DNA from: Synechococcaceae cyanobacterium RL_1_2
GTDB lineage: Bacteria; Cyanobacteriota; Cyanobacteriia; Cyanobacteriales; JAAUPO01
Assembly (NCBI GenBank): GCA_012033095.1
Contig: JAAUPO010000193.1
Coordinates: forward strand, 1 to 5,554
Direction of reading: 5' to 3'
DNA length: 5,554 nt
In this document: positions 1 through 5,424 of the stretch, piece by piece
Layout of the letters: each line of letters starts with the position of its first letter
Numbering within the stretch: the stretch's first letter is position 1
The notes under the pieces: model-generated
What the model was told of the DNA's origin: nothing
The model's database searches: none
What the model saw: the letters and a program-made list of their open reading frames with translations, nothing else
Program-made: the position numbers and the translations under genes

Positions 1-112
1 ACTTCATTTGGTTAAAATTTAGGTGATTTCCCCCAGACTGGGGGGCAAGGGGGCTGTTCAAACGGGCTCTAAGACTAACCCAAATTTGAAGGGCTGTTCA
101 AGCAGTTCTTAA
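1..112. repeat. C/G hairpin plus direct repeats, possible repeat-element remnant
   Basis: CCCCCA (30-35) and TGGGGG (39-44) form a tight hairpin around GAC. GGGCTGTTCAA occurs at 51-61 and again at 91-101, a 40-bp period, with looser similarity continuing to about 112. The alternation of C and G runs with ATTT is similar in style to the 104-bp MITE-like element found twice later in the window, but the sequence is not the same. It may be the right part of another repeat cut by the window edge. Confidence 0.4.
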
Positions 113-474
113 AAGCGACTAGCCCCTATATTACAGTTTGACTATGGTTCGATCATTTTGGTTTACCAAGGGGGAGGCGGGGGATTTATCCTGGGCGATC
201 GATCAAAGATCAAAATTACTATTTACGATATTATTTTTATGGTTTTGCTGCGATGGAATTTTGAGGGAACAAGCTAAACTAGGTTAGGTTAGGATCATGG
301 TAAATAATTCAAAATAACCATTAATTAAAATCAAAAATTAAAATCAAAATATAAAAATATCAAAATAAATTACTTTTTTACTTTTAAAGTTAAAAAGTTA
401 AATGAAAATGCTTTGATTGTGTTTTGAGCTAATCAAAGTTATTAATTTTGGGTTTAATGTTTTAGGTTTAATTG

Positions 475-495
475 TGCCATTATGCCAATGTGCCA
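475..495. promoter_or_regulatory. Three phased TGCCA direct repeats upstream of the membrane-protein gene
   Basis: TGCCA occurs at 475-479, 483-487 and 491-495, exactly 8 bp apart, ending 60 bp before the ATG at 556. Regular spacing suggests a possible protein-binding array, but 8 bp is not a full helical turn and no regulator is recognised. This is inference from spacing only. Confidence 0.25.
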
Positions 496-555
496 AACTA
501 AATCTTTGCATTGTTCTTTCGTTAGTGTATTCCTATCCGCGATCGTTACTTTACT

Positions 556-1379
556 ATGCCAGATTCCAACTCTCCGACGGTCAAATCAAATAAATCCCAG
601 CCCAAGCCGGTAAAGAAAAGTTTATTTAAGAGCCTCAAGTCTATAGAAATTAATTCCACCATTAGTGTCAGCATCATGGTGATGTTAATGATTTTAGGGG
701 CCGGGGCCTATACGGGCTATTTTGCCTACACGGTGGGGACAAAATCCCTTGAGGCTGTTAACGAGCCAGAAAGTAACCCTAGTAAAAAATTAGCGGCGGC
801 TAATAATGCGGAAAGAGTGGAAAAGGGCTTCGTGATTATTCCAGAAAACGAAATTATTCTGCGCAATACTAAACAGATGAAAGGGCTGAAAACAGAACCC
901 CTTCCTTCCTCTCAAACTAAAAGCGAACCATCTCCTACTAATCAAGAACAAGATGGTTTAACTGGCTCATCGTCTTCCGATGGGGCAACCCCAGATCAAG
1001 AGCAAGGGGAAAACATTGCTAGTGCTTCTCTGCCCCTCAGCACCGAAGATCAAGGGGTTCGTTTGACAGTGGAAAATATTAAAAAATTAAATAATTCCCT
1101 GACCATGGAGGTGACTTTAGTTAACAAAACTAGTAAAGAGGTTCGCTTTTTATATAGCTTTTTAGATGTAAGGGATGATAAAGGTCTATCCCTCAGCGCG
1201 ATCGCGGATGGTTTACCGGGCCAACTACCTGCTGATCAAAAAACTACACCGGTAATATTGCCATTCCCCTATCTTTAGTCAAAGATGTTAAAACTTTATC
1301 CCTGAATCTGACGGACTACCCAGATCAAAAAGTTAATCTACAGTTAACTGAAATTCCGGTTAATAATACAGGCAATTAA
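556..1379 (+). CDS. Single-pass membrane protein of unknown function with C-terminal beta-rich domain (frameshifted as sequenced)
   Basis: I do not recognise a named gene. Residues 1-35 are Lys/Ser-rich and probably cytoplasmic. A hydrophobic segment at about 36-59 (SVSIMVMLMILGAGAY and following) is a likely transmembrane anchor or uncleaved signal. Residues about 105-160 form a low-complexity Ser/Gln/Glu/Pro linker. From about 167 the chain alternates hydrophobic residues (VRLTVENIKKL, LTMEVTLVNKT), as in Ig-like or DUF4352-type extracytoplasmic domains; that comparison is inference. The sequenced frame stops at 1276-1278 after a tail (TTPVILPFPYL) that does not fit the domain. Restoring one base near the A run at 1238-1243 joins a second frame (IAIPLSLVKDVKTLSLNL ending in NNTGN) to a TAA at 1377-1379, giving 274 aa. 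I chose the ATG at 556 because it gives the basic tail before the anchor; no Shine-Dalgarno is visible. The gene is convergent with hoxF and has no functional link that I can see. Confidence 0.75.
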
Positions 1380-1419
1380 TCCCGGTTCCATCGGCCAGAC
1401 CAAGGGAAGAATAACCATT

Positions 1420-1433
1420 TTGGTAATTACCAA
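1420..1433. repeat. 14-bp perfect palindrome
   Basis: TTGGTAATTACCAA is a perfect palindrome 41 bp after the corrected stop of the membrane-protein gene. It sits directly before a stronger stem-loop and could be part of a termination region or an operator-like site; nothing in the sequence decides between these. Confidence 0.4.
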
Positions 1434-1438
1434 GTAAG

Positions 1439-1467
1439 GATAATCAAGGTTAAACTGCTTGATTATC
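1439..1467. terminator. Candidate bidirectional terminator stem-loop
   Basis: GATAATCAAG (1439-1448) and CTTGATTATC (1458-1467) form a perfect 10-bp stem around a 9-nt loop. It lies 60 bp beyond the corrected membrane-protein stop, between convergent genes, where a terminator is expected. The stem is A/T rich and no clear T tract follows on either strand, so it is not a textbook intrinsic terminator. Confidence 0.4.
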
Positions 1468-1512
1468 AATTATTCCAGTTCTCAATATCCTTACGGCTTT
1501 AACACTATTGCC

Positions 1513-1616
1513 AGGACTTACGCAAAAATTTCGATTCTGTCCTGGAAACCAGGATGTTTGGGGACAATCGTTCAAGCAAGTCCCCCAATTTGGGGGATTT
1601 AGGGGGCTTGTGCGTA
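1513..1616 (+). mobile_element. MITE-like repeat, family A copy 1
   Basis: This 104-bp unit recurs at 5425-5529 in the same orientation with about six differences. Its ends carry short inverted termini, TACGCA (left, in AGGACTTACGCA) and TGCGTA (right). Inside are CCAGGAC (1511-1517) facing GTCCTGG (1539-1545), and CCCCC-AATTT-GGGGG (1582-1596) followed by ATTTAGGGGGCTTG. The right GGGGGCTTG can also pair with CAAGTCCCCC, giving alternative folds. No coding capacity is present, as expected of a miniature element mobilised in trans; AGGACTTACGCA-type ends are, from memory, common in cyanobacterial small repeats. It ends 25 bp past the hoxF stop, so its hairpins may also help stop hoxF transcription. 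I found no clear target-site duplication. Confidence 0.65.
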
Positions 1617-1627
1617 ATTAAGTCATA

Positions 1628-1653
1628 ATTACTTTAAAACATTACTTTAAAAC
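1628..1653. repeat. 13-bp tandem duplication across the hoxF stop
   Basis: ATTACTTTAAAAC occurs twice head to tail (1628-1640 and 1641-1653). On the minus strand the first copy met encodes the last hoxF residues and the TAA; the second copy lies just beyond. It looks like a slippage duplication that leaves the protein intact. Confidence 0.8.
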
Positions 1654-3246
1654 TAACGCTTCGTATTCCTGCTTAAAGTATTGCAAGGTGCTTAGAACCG
1701 GATTTGGGGCACTGATGCCTAAACCACAAAGGCTAGTATCCTGTACTAAATGACAAAGGTGTTCGAGGTTAATTAAATCCCGTTCCCTTGCTTTTCCCTG
1801 CACAAATTTATCTAGGAGATCATAAAGTTGGACGGTACCAGCTCGACAAGGAATACATTTACCGCAACTTTCATCTCGGCAAAACTCCATATAAAACCGA
1901 GCAATTTCCACCATATTGGTGGTTTGATCAATGACGATCATGCCACCAGATCCCATAATTGTCCCTAGTTTTTGTAGGGAGGCATATTCAACGGGGGTAT
2001 CAATTAAATCAGCAGGAATACAACCACCGGAAGGGCCACCGGTTTGCACCGCCTTAACCGTGCCCCCCCCAGGCACACCTCCCCCCATCACTTCAACAAT
2101 CTCCCTAACGGTGGTGCCCATGGGGACTTCAATTAAGCCTGTTTTTTCCACATTTCCAGTCAGGGCAAATACTTTTGTCCCTTTACTTTCCTCGGTACCA
2201 ATGTTGGCGTACCAATCTCCCCCTTCACGGATAATAGCGGCGACGTTGGCATAGGTTTCCACGTTATTGATTAAGGTGGGGCATGCCCACAGCCCGGATT
2301 GGGCGGGGTAAGGGGGACGGGGTCTGGGAGTACCTCGTTTTCCTTCCACTGAGGCAATTAGGGCTGTTTCTTCTCCACACACAAAGGCTCCGGCCCCTAC
2401 ACGAATATCGATTTTAAATCAAAGGGAAAATCAAAAATTTGGGCCCCTAATAAACCATGGCTCTTGGCTTGTTTGATCGCTTTAGTCAGACGGGCGATCG
2501 CGAGGGGATATTCTGCCCGGATATAAATATAACCATGGTTTGCCCCTACCCCATAGCCAGCGATCGCCATCCCTTCAATAATGCGGTGGGGATCACTTTC
2601 GAGTACTGCCCGATCCATGAAGGCCCCTGGATCTCCTTCATCCGCATTACAGATGACATACTTTTGATCCCCTGGCATCTTGGCCATGGTGGACCATTTT
2701 AGGCCCGTCGGATAACCACCGCCCCCCCGGCCCCGTAACCCACTGGTGGTAATTTCAGCAATGACTTCGGCTGGGGTCATGTCGGCTAAAACCCGATGCA
2801 AGGATTGGTAACCCCCCACTGCAAAATAGTCATCGATGGTTTCGGGGTTAATTTTGCCACTATTTTCTAACACGATCGGCAGTTGTTTTGAAAAGAACGG
2901 ATGGTCGCGATCGCAACGGATCGGCATGGGCCCTGTAGGTTCTTCCCCTTTTAACGTGGCAATTAACGCAGGGGCCTGTTCTGGGGTTACCCCTTCATAG
3001 AGGGTTTGATCGGGATCAATTTCGACCAAAGGCCCCCCACCACAATAGCGTAAACAACCGACGCTACAAACTTCAATTTCCTCCGTTAAACCGGCCTCTG
3101 CAATGGATGTTTTCAAACTTTTTTGTACCGCCGCCGCCCCCAGAAGAAGCACAACCCGCCGCAGTACAACAACGAATACGCCGTTTGTTGGGGGCTAGTC
3201 CTGCTTGGCTTTGCTTTTGGATGGTAATTAATTGCTCAATATTCAT
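1642..3246 (-). CDS. hoxF: HoxF, diaphorase large subunit of bidirectional [NiFe]-hydrogenase (frameshifted as sequenced)
   Basis: HoxF is the NAD(H)- and FMN-binding subunit of the HoxEFU diaphorase, related to NuoF of complex I. The ATG at 3244-3246 starts [12 protein letters not shown] and gives 534 aa after frame joining, the usual HoxF length. Positions below are in the joined protein. The N-terminal [2Fe-2S] thioredoxin-like domain has C27-x4-C32 and C60-x3-C64. The FMN/NAD region has [16 protein letters not shown] (about 169-184), [14 protein letters not shown] (about 199-212) and [16 protein letters not shown] (about 290-305). An SLBB-like segment follows at about 350-400. The C-terminal [4Fe-4S] ligands are C461, C464, C467 (SCGKCIPC) and C507. 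Two indels break the frame: one extra base in the C run at 3137-3141 (+ strand) and one missing base at 2412-2418. They cancel in length and no other stop occurs. No good Shine-Dalgarno is seen. hoxE lies 314 bp upstream on the same strand; hoxU does not follow. Confidence 0.93.
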
Positions 3247-3560
3247 AGAAAATCAGGAATTTAAAAAATTTTGAAGCTTTTGAAACAGGTAAAAAATTGA
3301 TTTGAAGCCGATCACAACACTGTGGCCAGGAGGATACTCATTTCCATGGCTCTGTAGTCCTTAGATTAGATAATTAGTTTGGCTTCCCATAAAGTTGAGA
3401 GATTTAGGGAACAAGCATGACCATGGAACTTATTTCTGCTCTGGCCAATCCTTGGCTACGAATACTCTGATCGATGATCGATTTATGATTGATCCGTTAA
3501 GTTGGACTAACTTAGCAATATTAAGGCGAATAAGTTAACAAGGAAATGGCTGCCCCAGTA
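3247..3560 (-). other. hoxE-hoxF spacer
   Basis: This 314-bp spacer between two co-directional genes holds no convincing gene. It contains TAAGTT-GGACT-AACTTA (3498-3514), a weak 6-bp stem-loop that could attenuate transcription between hoxE and hoxF, a doubled TGATCGA (3468-3481), and an imperfect doubled TTTTGAA(G/A)C (3269-3286). The only open frames are of about 17 codons. I see no obvious hoxF promoter, so co-transcription with hoxE is possible but not shown. Confidence 0.5.
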
Positions 3561-4054
3561 CTAGCTAGCTTGCCATTGCTTAATTTGGGCTAGGGCTTCT
3601 TCCGATTCTTGTTTCCCCGCTACTTCCCCATCAAATACGACGGCGGGGGCAATGCCGCAGGCTCCTAAGCACCGAGCTGTGACTAGGGACACTTTGCCAT
3701 CTTCGGTGGTTTCCCCCGACCTTAATCCCTAAATGGTTTTCTAAATCCGAGAGCACGCGATCGCTTCCTTTGACATAAACAAGCTGTGCCCATGCAGACA
3801 ATACAGGAATGTTCACCGCTGGGTTTAAGGGAAAACAGATGGTAAAACGTAGCTACCCCATAGACCTGGCTCAAGGGCAATTTTAACCCCGCAGCAACGT
3901 ACTCTAAAACATCTAATTCTAAAAAGCCAAAGGCTTCTTGAGCTTTATGCAAAATTTCAATGAGCGCATCCTGTTGGTAATGGTTGCGCTTCATCGTTAC
4001 ATCTAAAAGTTTAAAGCGTTTGGCATTGGCGACGGAAGCAACAGCAGAAGTCAT
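3561..4054 (-). CDS. hoxE: HoxE, [2Fe-2S] diaphorase subunit of bidirectional [NiFe]-hydrogenase (frameshifted as sequenced)
   Basis: HoxE is the NuoE-like thioredoxin-fold [2Fe-2S] subunit of the HoxEFU diaphorase and is the first gene of the cyanobacterial hox cluster. The ATG at 4052-4054 is preceded by GAAGGA (4066-4071) with 11 nt spacing, which supports this start. The first frame runs to [11 protein letters not shown], with C87-x4-C92. A second frame continues with [21 protein letters not shown] third carries [20 protein letters not shown], with C128-x3-C132, and ends KQWQAS at a TAG (3561-3563). Together these give 163 aa with all four cluster ligands. The breaks are one extra base in AAA at 3777-3779 and one extra base in the C run at 3713-3717 (+ strand). 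Both are single insertions in homopolymers. The second ligand pair is lost from the primary frame, so the sequence as written could not make a functional HoxE. Confidence 0.9.
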
Positions 4055-4065
4055 AACAGTAAATA

Positions 4066-4071
4066 TCCTTC
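4066..4071 (-). promoter_or_regulatory. Ribosome binding site of hoxE
   Basis: On the minus strand GAAGGA lies 11 nt before the hoxE ATG. It is the only recognisable Shine-Dalgarno sequence before any of the three genes and it fixes the start codon choice. Confidence 0.55.
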
Positions 4072-4104
4072 AAGTTTAGGATTCAAAAATTAAAGTATTA
4101 ATTC

Positions 4105-4128
4105 CTTGGTCAAAATCTTGGTCAAAAT
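4105..4128. repeat. 12-bp tandem duplication
   Basis: CTTGGTCAAAAT occurs twice without interruption (4105-4116 and 4117-4128), within the probable hoxE leader 51-74 bp upstream of the start codon. Confidence 0.85.
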
Positions 4129-4179
4129 TAAGTGCGAATAAATTCAAATAAGTTCAAAACTAAATTAATGAATTTAATC

Positions 4180-4203
4180 TTGTTTATAAAGTTCTATAAA
4201 CAA
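4180..4203. promoter_or_regulatory. Perfect 9-6-9 inverted repeat, candidate hoxE operator
   Basis: TTGTTTATA (4180-4188) and TATAAACAA (4195-4203) are exact inverted copies separated by AAGTTC, 126-149 bp upstream of the hoxE start. The size and symmetry fit a site for a dimeric DNA-binding protein. It does not match the LexA or NtcA consensus that I know. A single half-site TATAAACAAC recurs at 5130-5139. In such A/T-rich DNA some chance symmetry is expected, so function is inferred only. Confidence 0.4.
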
Positions 4204-4352
4204 CCACCATCAATAATTTCGAATAGTGATGAAAATAGTTTGTAAAGGAGGTTGAATTTTTAACTGTTTTTTAACTATTTATTTGACTATTAAAATCAGG
4301 AAATTACTTTGATTCTGTATTAATTCTATCTTGAAATAAAACAAACACTTTT

Positions 4353-4376
4353 TTCTTTAATAAATTCTTTAATAAA
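4353..4376. repeat. 12-bp tandem duplication
   Basis: TTCTTTAATAAA is repeated exactly, head to tail (4353-4364 and 4365-4376), in non-coding DNA. Confidence 0.8.
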
Positions 4377-4400
4377 TAATTTACTTCTTGATTAATTGCT

Positions 4401-4436
4401 AAATTACCATCGCGATTAAAATTACCATCGCGCTTA
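4401..4436. repeat. 18-bp tandem duplication containing CATCGCG
   Basis: AAATTACCATCGCGATTA (4401-4418) is followed directly by the same 18 bp with one change (A to C, 4419-4436). It is the longest tandem unit in the window and stands out by its CG-rich core within A/T-rich surroundings. Confidence 0.85.
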
Positions 4437-4553
4437 ATTATTTATATTCTCCTGGCACCCCGTGGAACTGTTAGCCAAAAATAGCATTTTTACACCTTAT
4501 TGGCACATTAATTTAAACTTAATGACTCAAATTTAATGGCAATAATTAACAGA

Positions 4554-4569
4554 GTTTATATGTTTATAT
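4554..4569. repeat. 8-bp tandem duplication
   Basis: GTTTATAT is present twice in tandem. In A/T-rich DNA this could arise by chance, but it fits the pattern of two-copy duplications elsewhere in the window. Confidence 0.5.
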
Positions 4570-4787
4570 TGCAGCTTATAATTAACCTCTGCTTCCCATA
4601 AGTCTTGCCTAGCCTAGGCTCTTGAAACAAAACTATTAAAATAAACTTGTAAAATAAGATAGAATAAAACTGATTTGTCAAAAATAGATTCTGTTTTTAT
4701 TTAGTTCATAAATTTATTCCATCTAAGTCCCATTTAAGTCAAAATAATCCCACAATAATTCAAAATATAATTAATATATAATTATAT

Positions 4788-4805
4788 TTGATCGGCTTGA
4801 TCGGC
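4788..4805. repeat. 9-bp tandem duplication
   Basis: TTGATCGGC is repeated exactly (4788-4796 and 4797-4805) and is followed by an A run. It is another member of the two-copy tandem pattern. Confidence 0.7.
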
Positions 4806-4874
4806 AAAAAAACGATTGTAACTATTACAACTTAGTGCAATAAATTACTTAAATGAAGTAACAAAATGTCATCT

Positions 4875-4967
4875 TATCGCAATCCTAAATAGCTTGTGGT
4901 AAGTGAGTACATTAAAAGCTAAGTCTAGTAAGGATCTTCCTATTATGACCTAGTTAGAACTGCTATA
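4875..4967 (+). mobile_element. MITE-like repeat, family B copy 1
   Basis: This 93-bp unit matches 5194-5286 at about 84 of 93 positions, in the same orientation and with the same length. Its left end is TATCGCA, a one-base variant of the TATAGCA in the other copy, and its right end is TGCTATA, so the termini are inverted repeats. The shared core includes CTAAATAGCTTGTGG, AAGTCTAGTAAGGATCTTCC and TTATGACCTAGTTAG. It has no coding capacity. TA-flanked inverted ends would suit mobilisation by an IS630/Tc1-type transposase, but this is inference; no transposase is in the window. Confidence 0.65.
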
Positions 4968-5193
4968 TATTTGAAAATGAGAATGATTGTAAAGTACGTT
5001 AATTAGGTTTTTAGGAAGTGGATAAGTAAAAAATATTAGATTTGTGGGGTTAATTACTTGAGGTTAAGTAATTTCGACTTTTATCCTAATCAACTTTTCT
5101 ATTTAAACGGTCTAATTTTAACTTTATTTTATAAACAACAGGGATCTTGTTTAATCCATGGGTTATTGCGAGAATCATTAACAACCATCCTTA
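4968..5193. other. Spacer between the two family B repeats
   Basis: This 226-bp spacer has no gene. It contains a Fur-box-like sequence at 4973-4991 and a perfect 8-bp stem-loop, AATTACTT (5052-5059) with AAGTAATT (5066-5073), around a 6-nt loop. Confidence 0.5.
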
Positions 5194-5286
5194 TATAGCA
5201 ATGCTAAATAGCTTGTGGCAATTGAGTACATTGAAAGACAAGTCTAGTAAGGATCTTCCTGTTATGACCTAGTTAGGACTGCTATA
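5194..5286 (+). mobile_element. MITE-like repeat, family B copy 2
   Basis: This is the second 93-bp copy, with perfect terminal inverted repeats TATAGCA (5194-5200) and TGCTATA (5280-5286); on the left the symmetry extends to ATATAGCA facing TGCTATAT. The nine differences from copy 1 are scattered and do not change the length, which suggests two separate insertions or an old duplication rather than a recent one. Confidence 0.7.
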
Positions 5287-5424
5287 TTGATCCCATTGAT
5301 CACCTTGCCATGGAAGTTGAGGGTTAAAGTCTTGATCCGTAATCCTTGGGAGTCATGGATTTGAAGCGATCGCAGCAATCAACAATATGACGATTTGATT
5401 ATTACAAATTAATCCTACTGGGAC

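Larger units (their letters stand above)
1..555. other. Non-coding left region with repeats
   Basis: I see no gene in this stretch. Its left end (1-112) holds a C/G-rich hairpin and a pair of direct repeats, listed separately. A GGTTAGGTT micro-repeat lies at 282-290. Positions 300-410 are extremely A/T rich and include a 13-bp tandem duplication (323-348, unit AATTAAAATCAAA) and a near-perfect palindrome centred on 385 (372-398, 12 of 13 pairs). Positions 451-495 hold a duplicated GGTTTAAT (451-458 and 465-472) followed by three phased TGCCA words. This part is presumably the promoter region of the membrane-protein gene starting at 556, but I could not pick a convincing -10/-35 pair. Confidence 0.6.
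1380..1641. other. Convergent intergenic region
   Basis: This region separates the 3' ends of the membrane-protein gene (+) and hoxF (-). It contains two inverted repeats (1420-1433 and 1439-1467), one copy of a 104-bp MITE-like element (1513-1616), and the start of a 13-bp tandem duplication that overlaps the hoxF stop. No gene is visible. Confidence 0.7.
4055..4870. other. AT-rich hoxE upstream region without genes
   Basis: About 800 bp of strongly A/T-rich DNA with stops in all frames and no supported gene. It holds the presumed hoxE promoter, an inverted repeat at 4180-4203, several exact tandem duplications (4105-4128, 4353-4376, 4401-4436, 4554-4569, 4788-4805), a palindrome AGCCTAGGCT at 4611-4620, and an isolated AAAGGAGGT at 4244-4252. 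I could not find a LexA-type site (AGTACnnnnGTACT) or an NtcA site (GTA-N8-TAC), which are regulators known from other cyanobacterial hox or stress promoters. Confidence 0.6.
1198..5373. repeat. Six HIP1 octamers (GCGATCGC)
   Basis: GCGATCGC occurs at 1198-1205, 2494-2501, 2560-2567, 2907-2914, 3757-3764 and 5366-5373. HIP1 is strongly over-represented in many cyanobacterial genomes, and this density supports the taxonomic assignment. Five sites lie in coding sequence and one between the two repeat families at the right end. Confidence 0.9.

Noticed and set aside
281..293. Telomere-like AGGTT repeat
   Set aside because: There are only two and a half units, too few to mean more than a micro-repeat.
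1931..2254. Plus-strand open frame of 107 codons
   Set aside because: It lies inside hoxF on the opposite strand, is Pro/Thr-rich as expected from the complement of Gly/Val-rich coding sequence, and has no recognisable motif.
2457..2702. Plus-strand open frame of 81 codons
   Set aside because: It is the antisense shadow of the FMN-binding region of hoxF and shows no independent gene features.
3417..3470. 17-codon plus-strand frame beginning MTMELISALANP
   Set aside because: It is too short, has no ribosome binding site and runs antisense in the hoxE-hoxF spacer.
3713..3779. Programmed ribosomal frameshifting in hoxE
   Set aside because: Two shifts in the same direction within about 60 bp, no slippery heptamer with a downstream structure, and similar indels in unrelated genes argue against programmed recoding.
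3631..3816. Separate small minus-strand gene
   Set aside because: Its middle ([20 protein letters not shown]) is the missing central part of HoxE; the ends are out-of-frame sequence. It is a fragment of hoxE.
1642..4054. nuoEF of respiratory complex I
   Set aside because: Cyanobacterial NDH-1 lacks NuoEFG, and the HoxF N-terminal extra [2Fe-2S] domain plus the hoxE-hoxF order fit the hydrogenase diaphorase.
4168..4245. 25-codon plus-strand frame beginning MNLILFIKFYKQ
   Set aside because: It overlaps the inverted repeat, is A/T-driven in composition and has no ribosome binding site.
4055..4870. LexA or NtcA sites upstream of hoxE
   Set aside because: I looked for AGTAC-N4-GTACT and GTA-N8-TAC; the nearest, GTAAGTGAGTAC in the family B repeat, has the wrong spacing.
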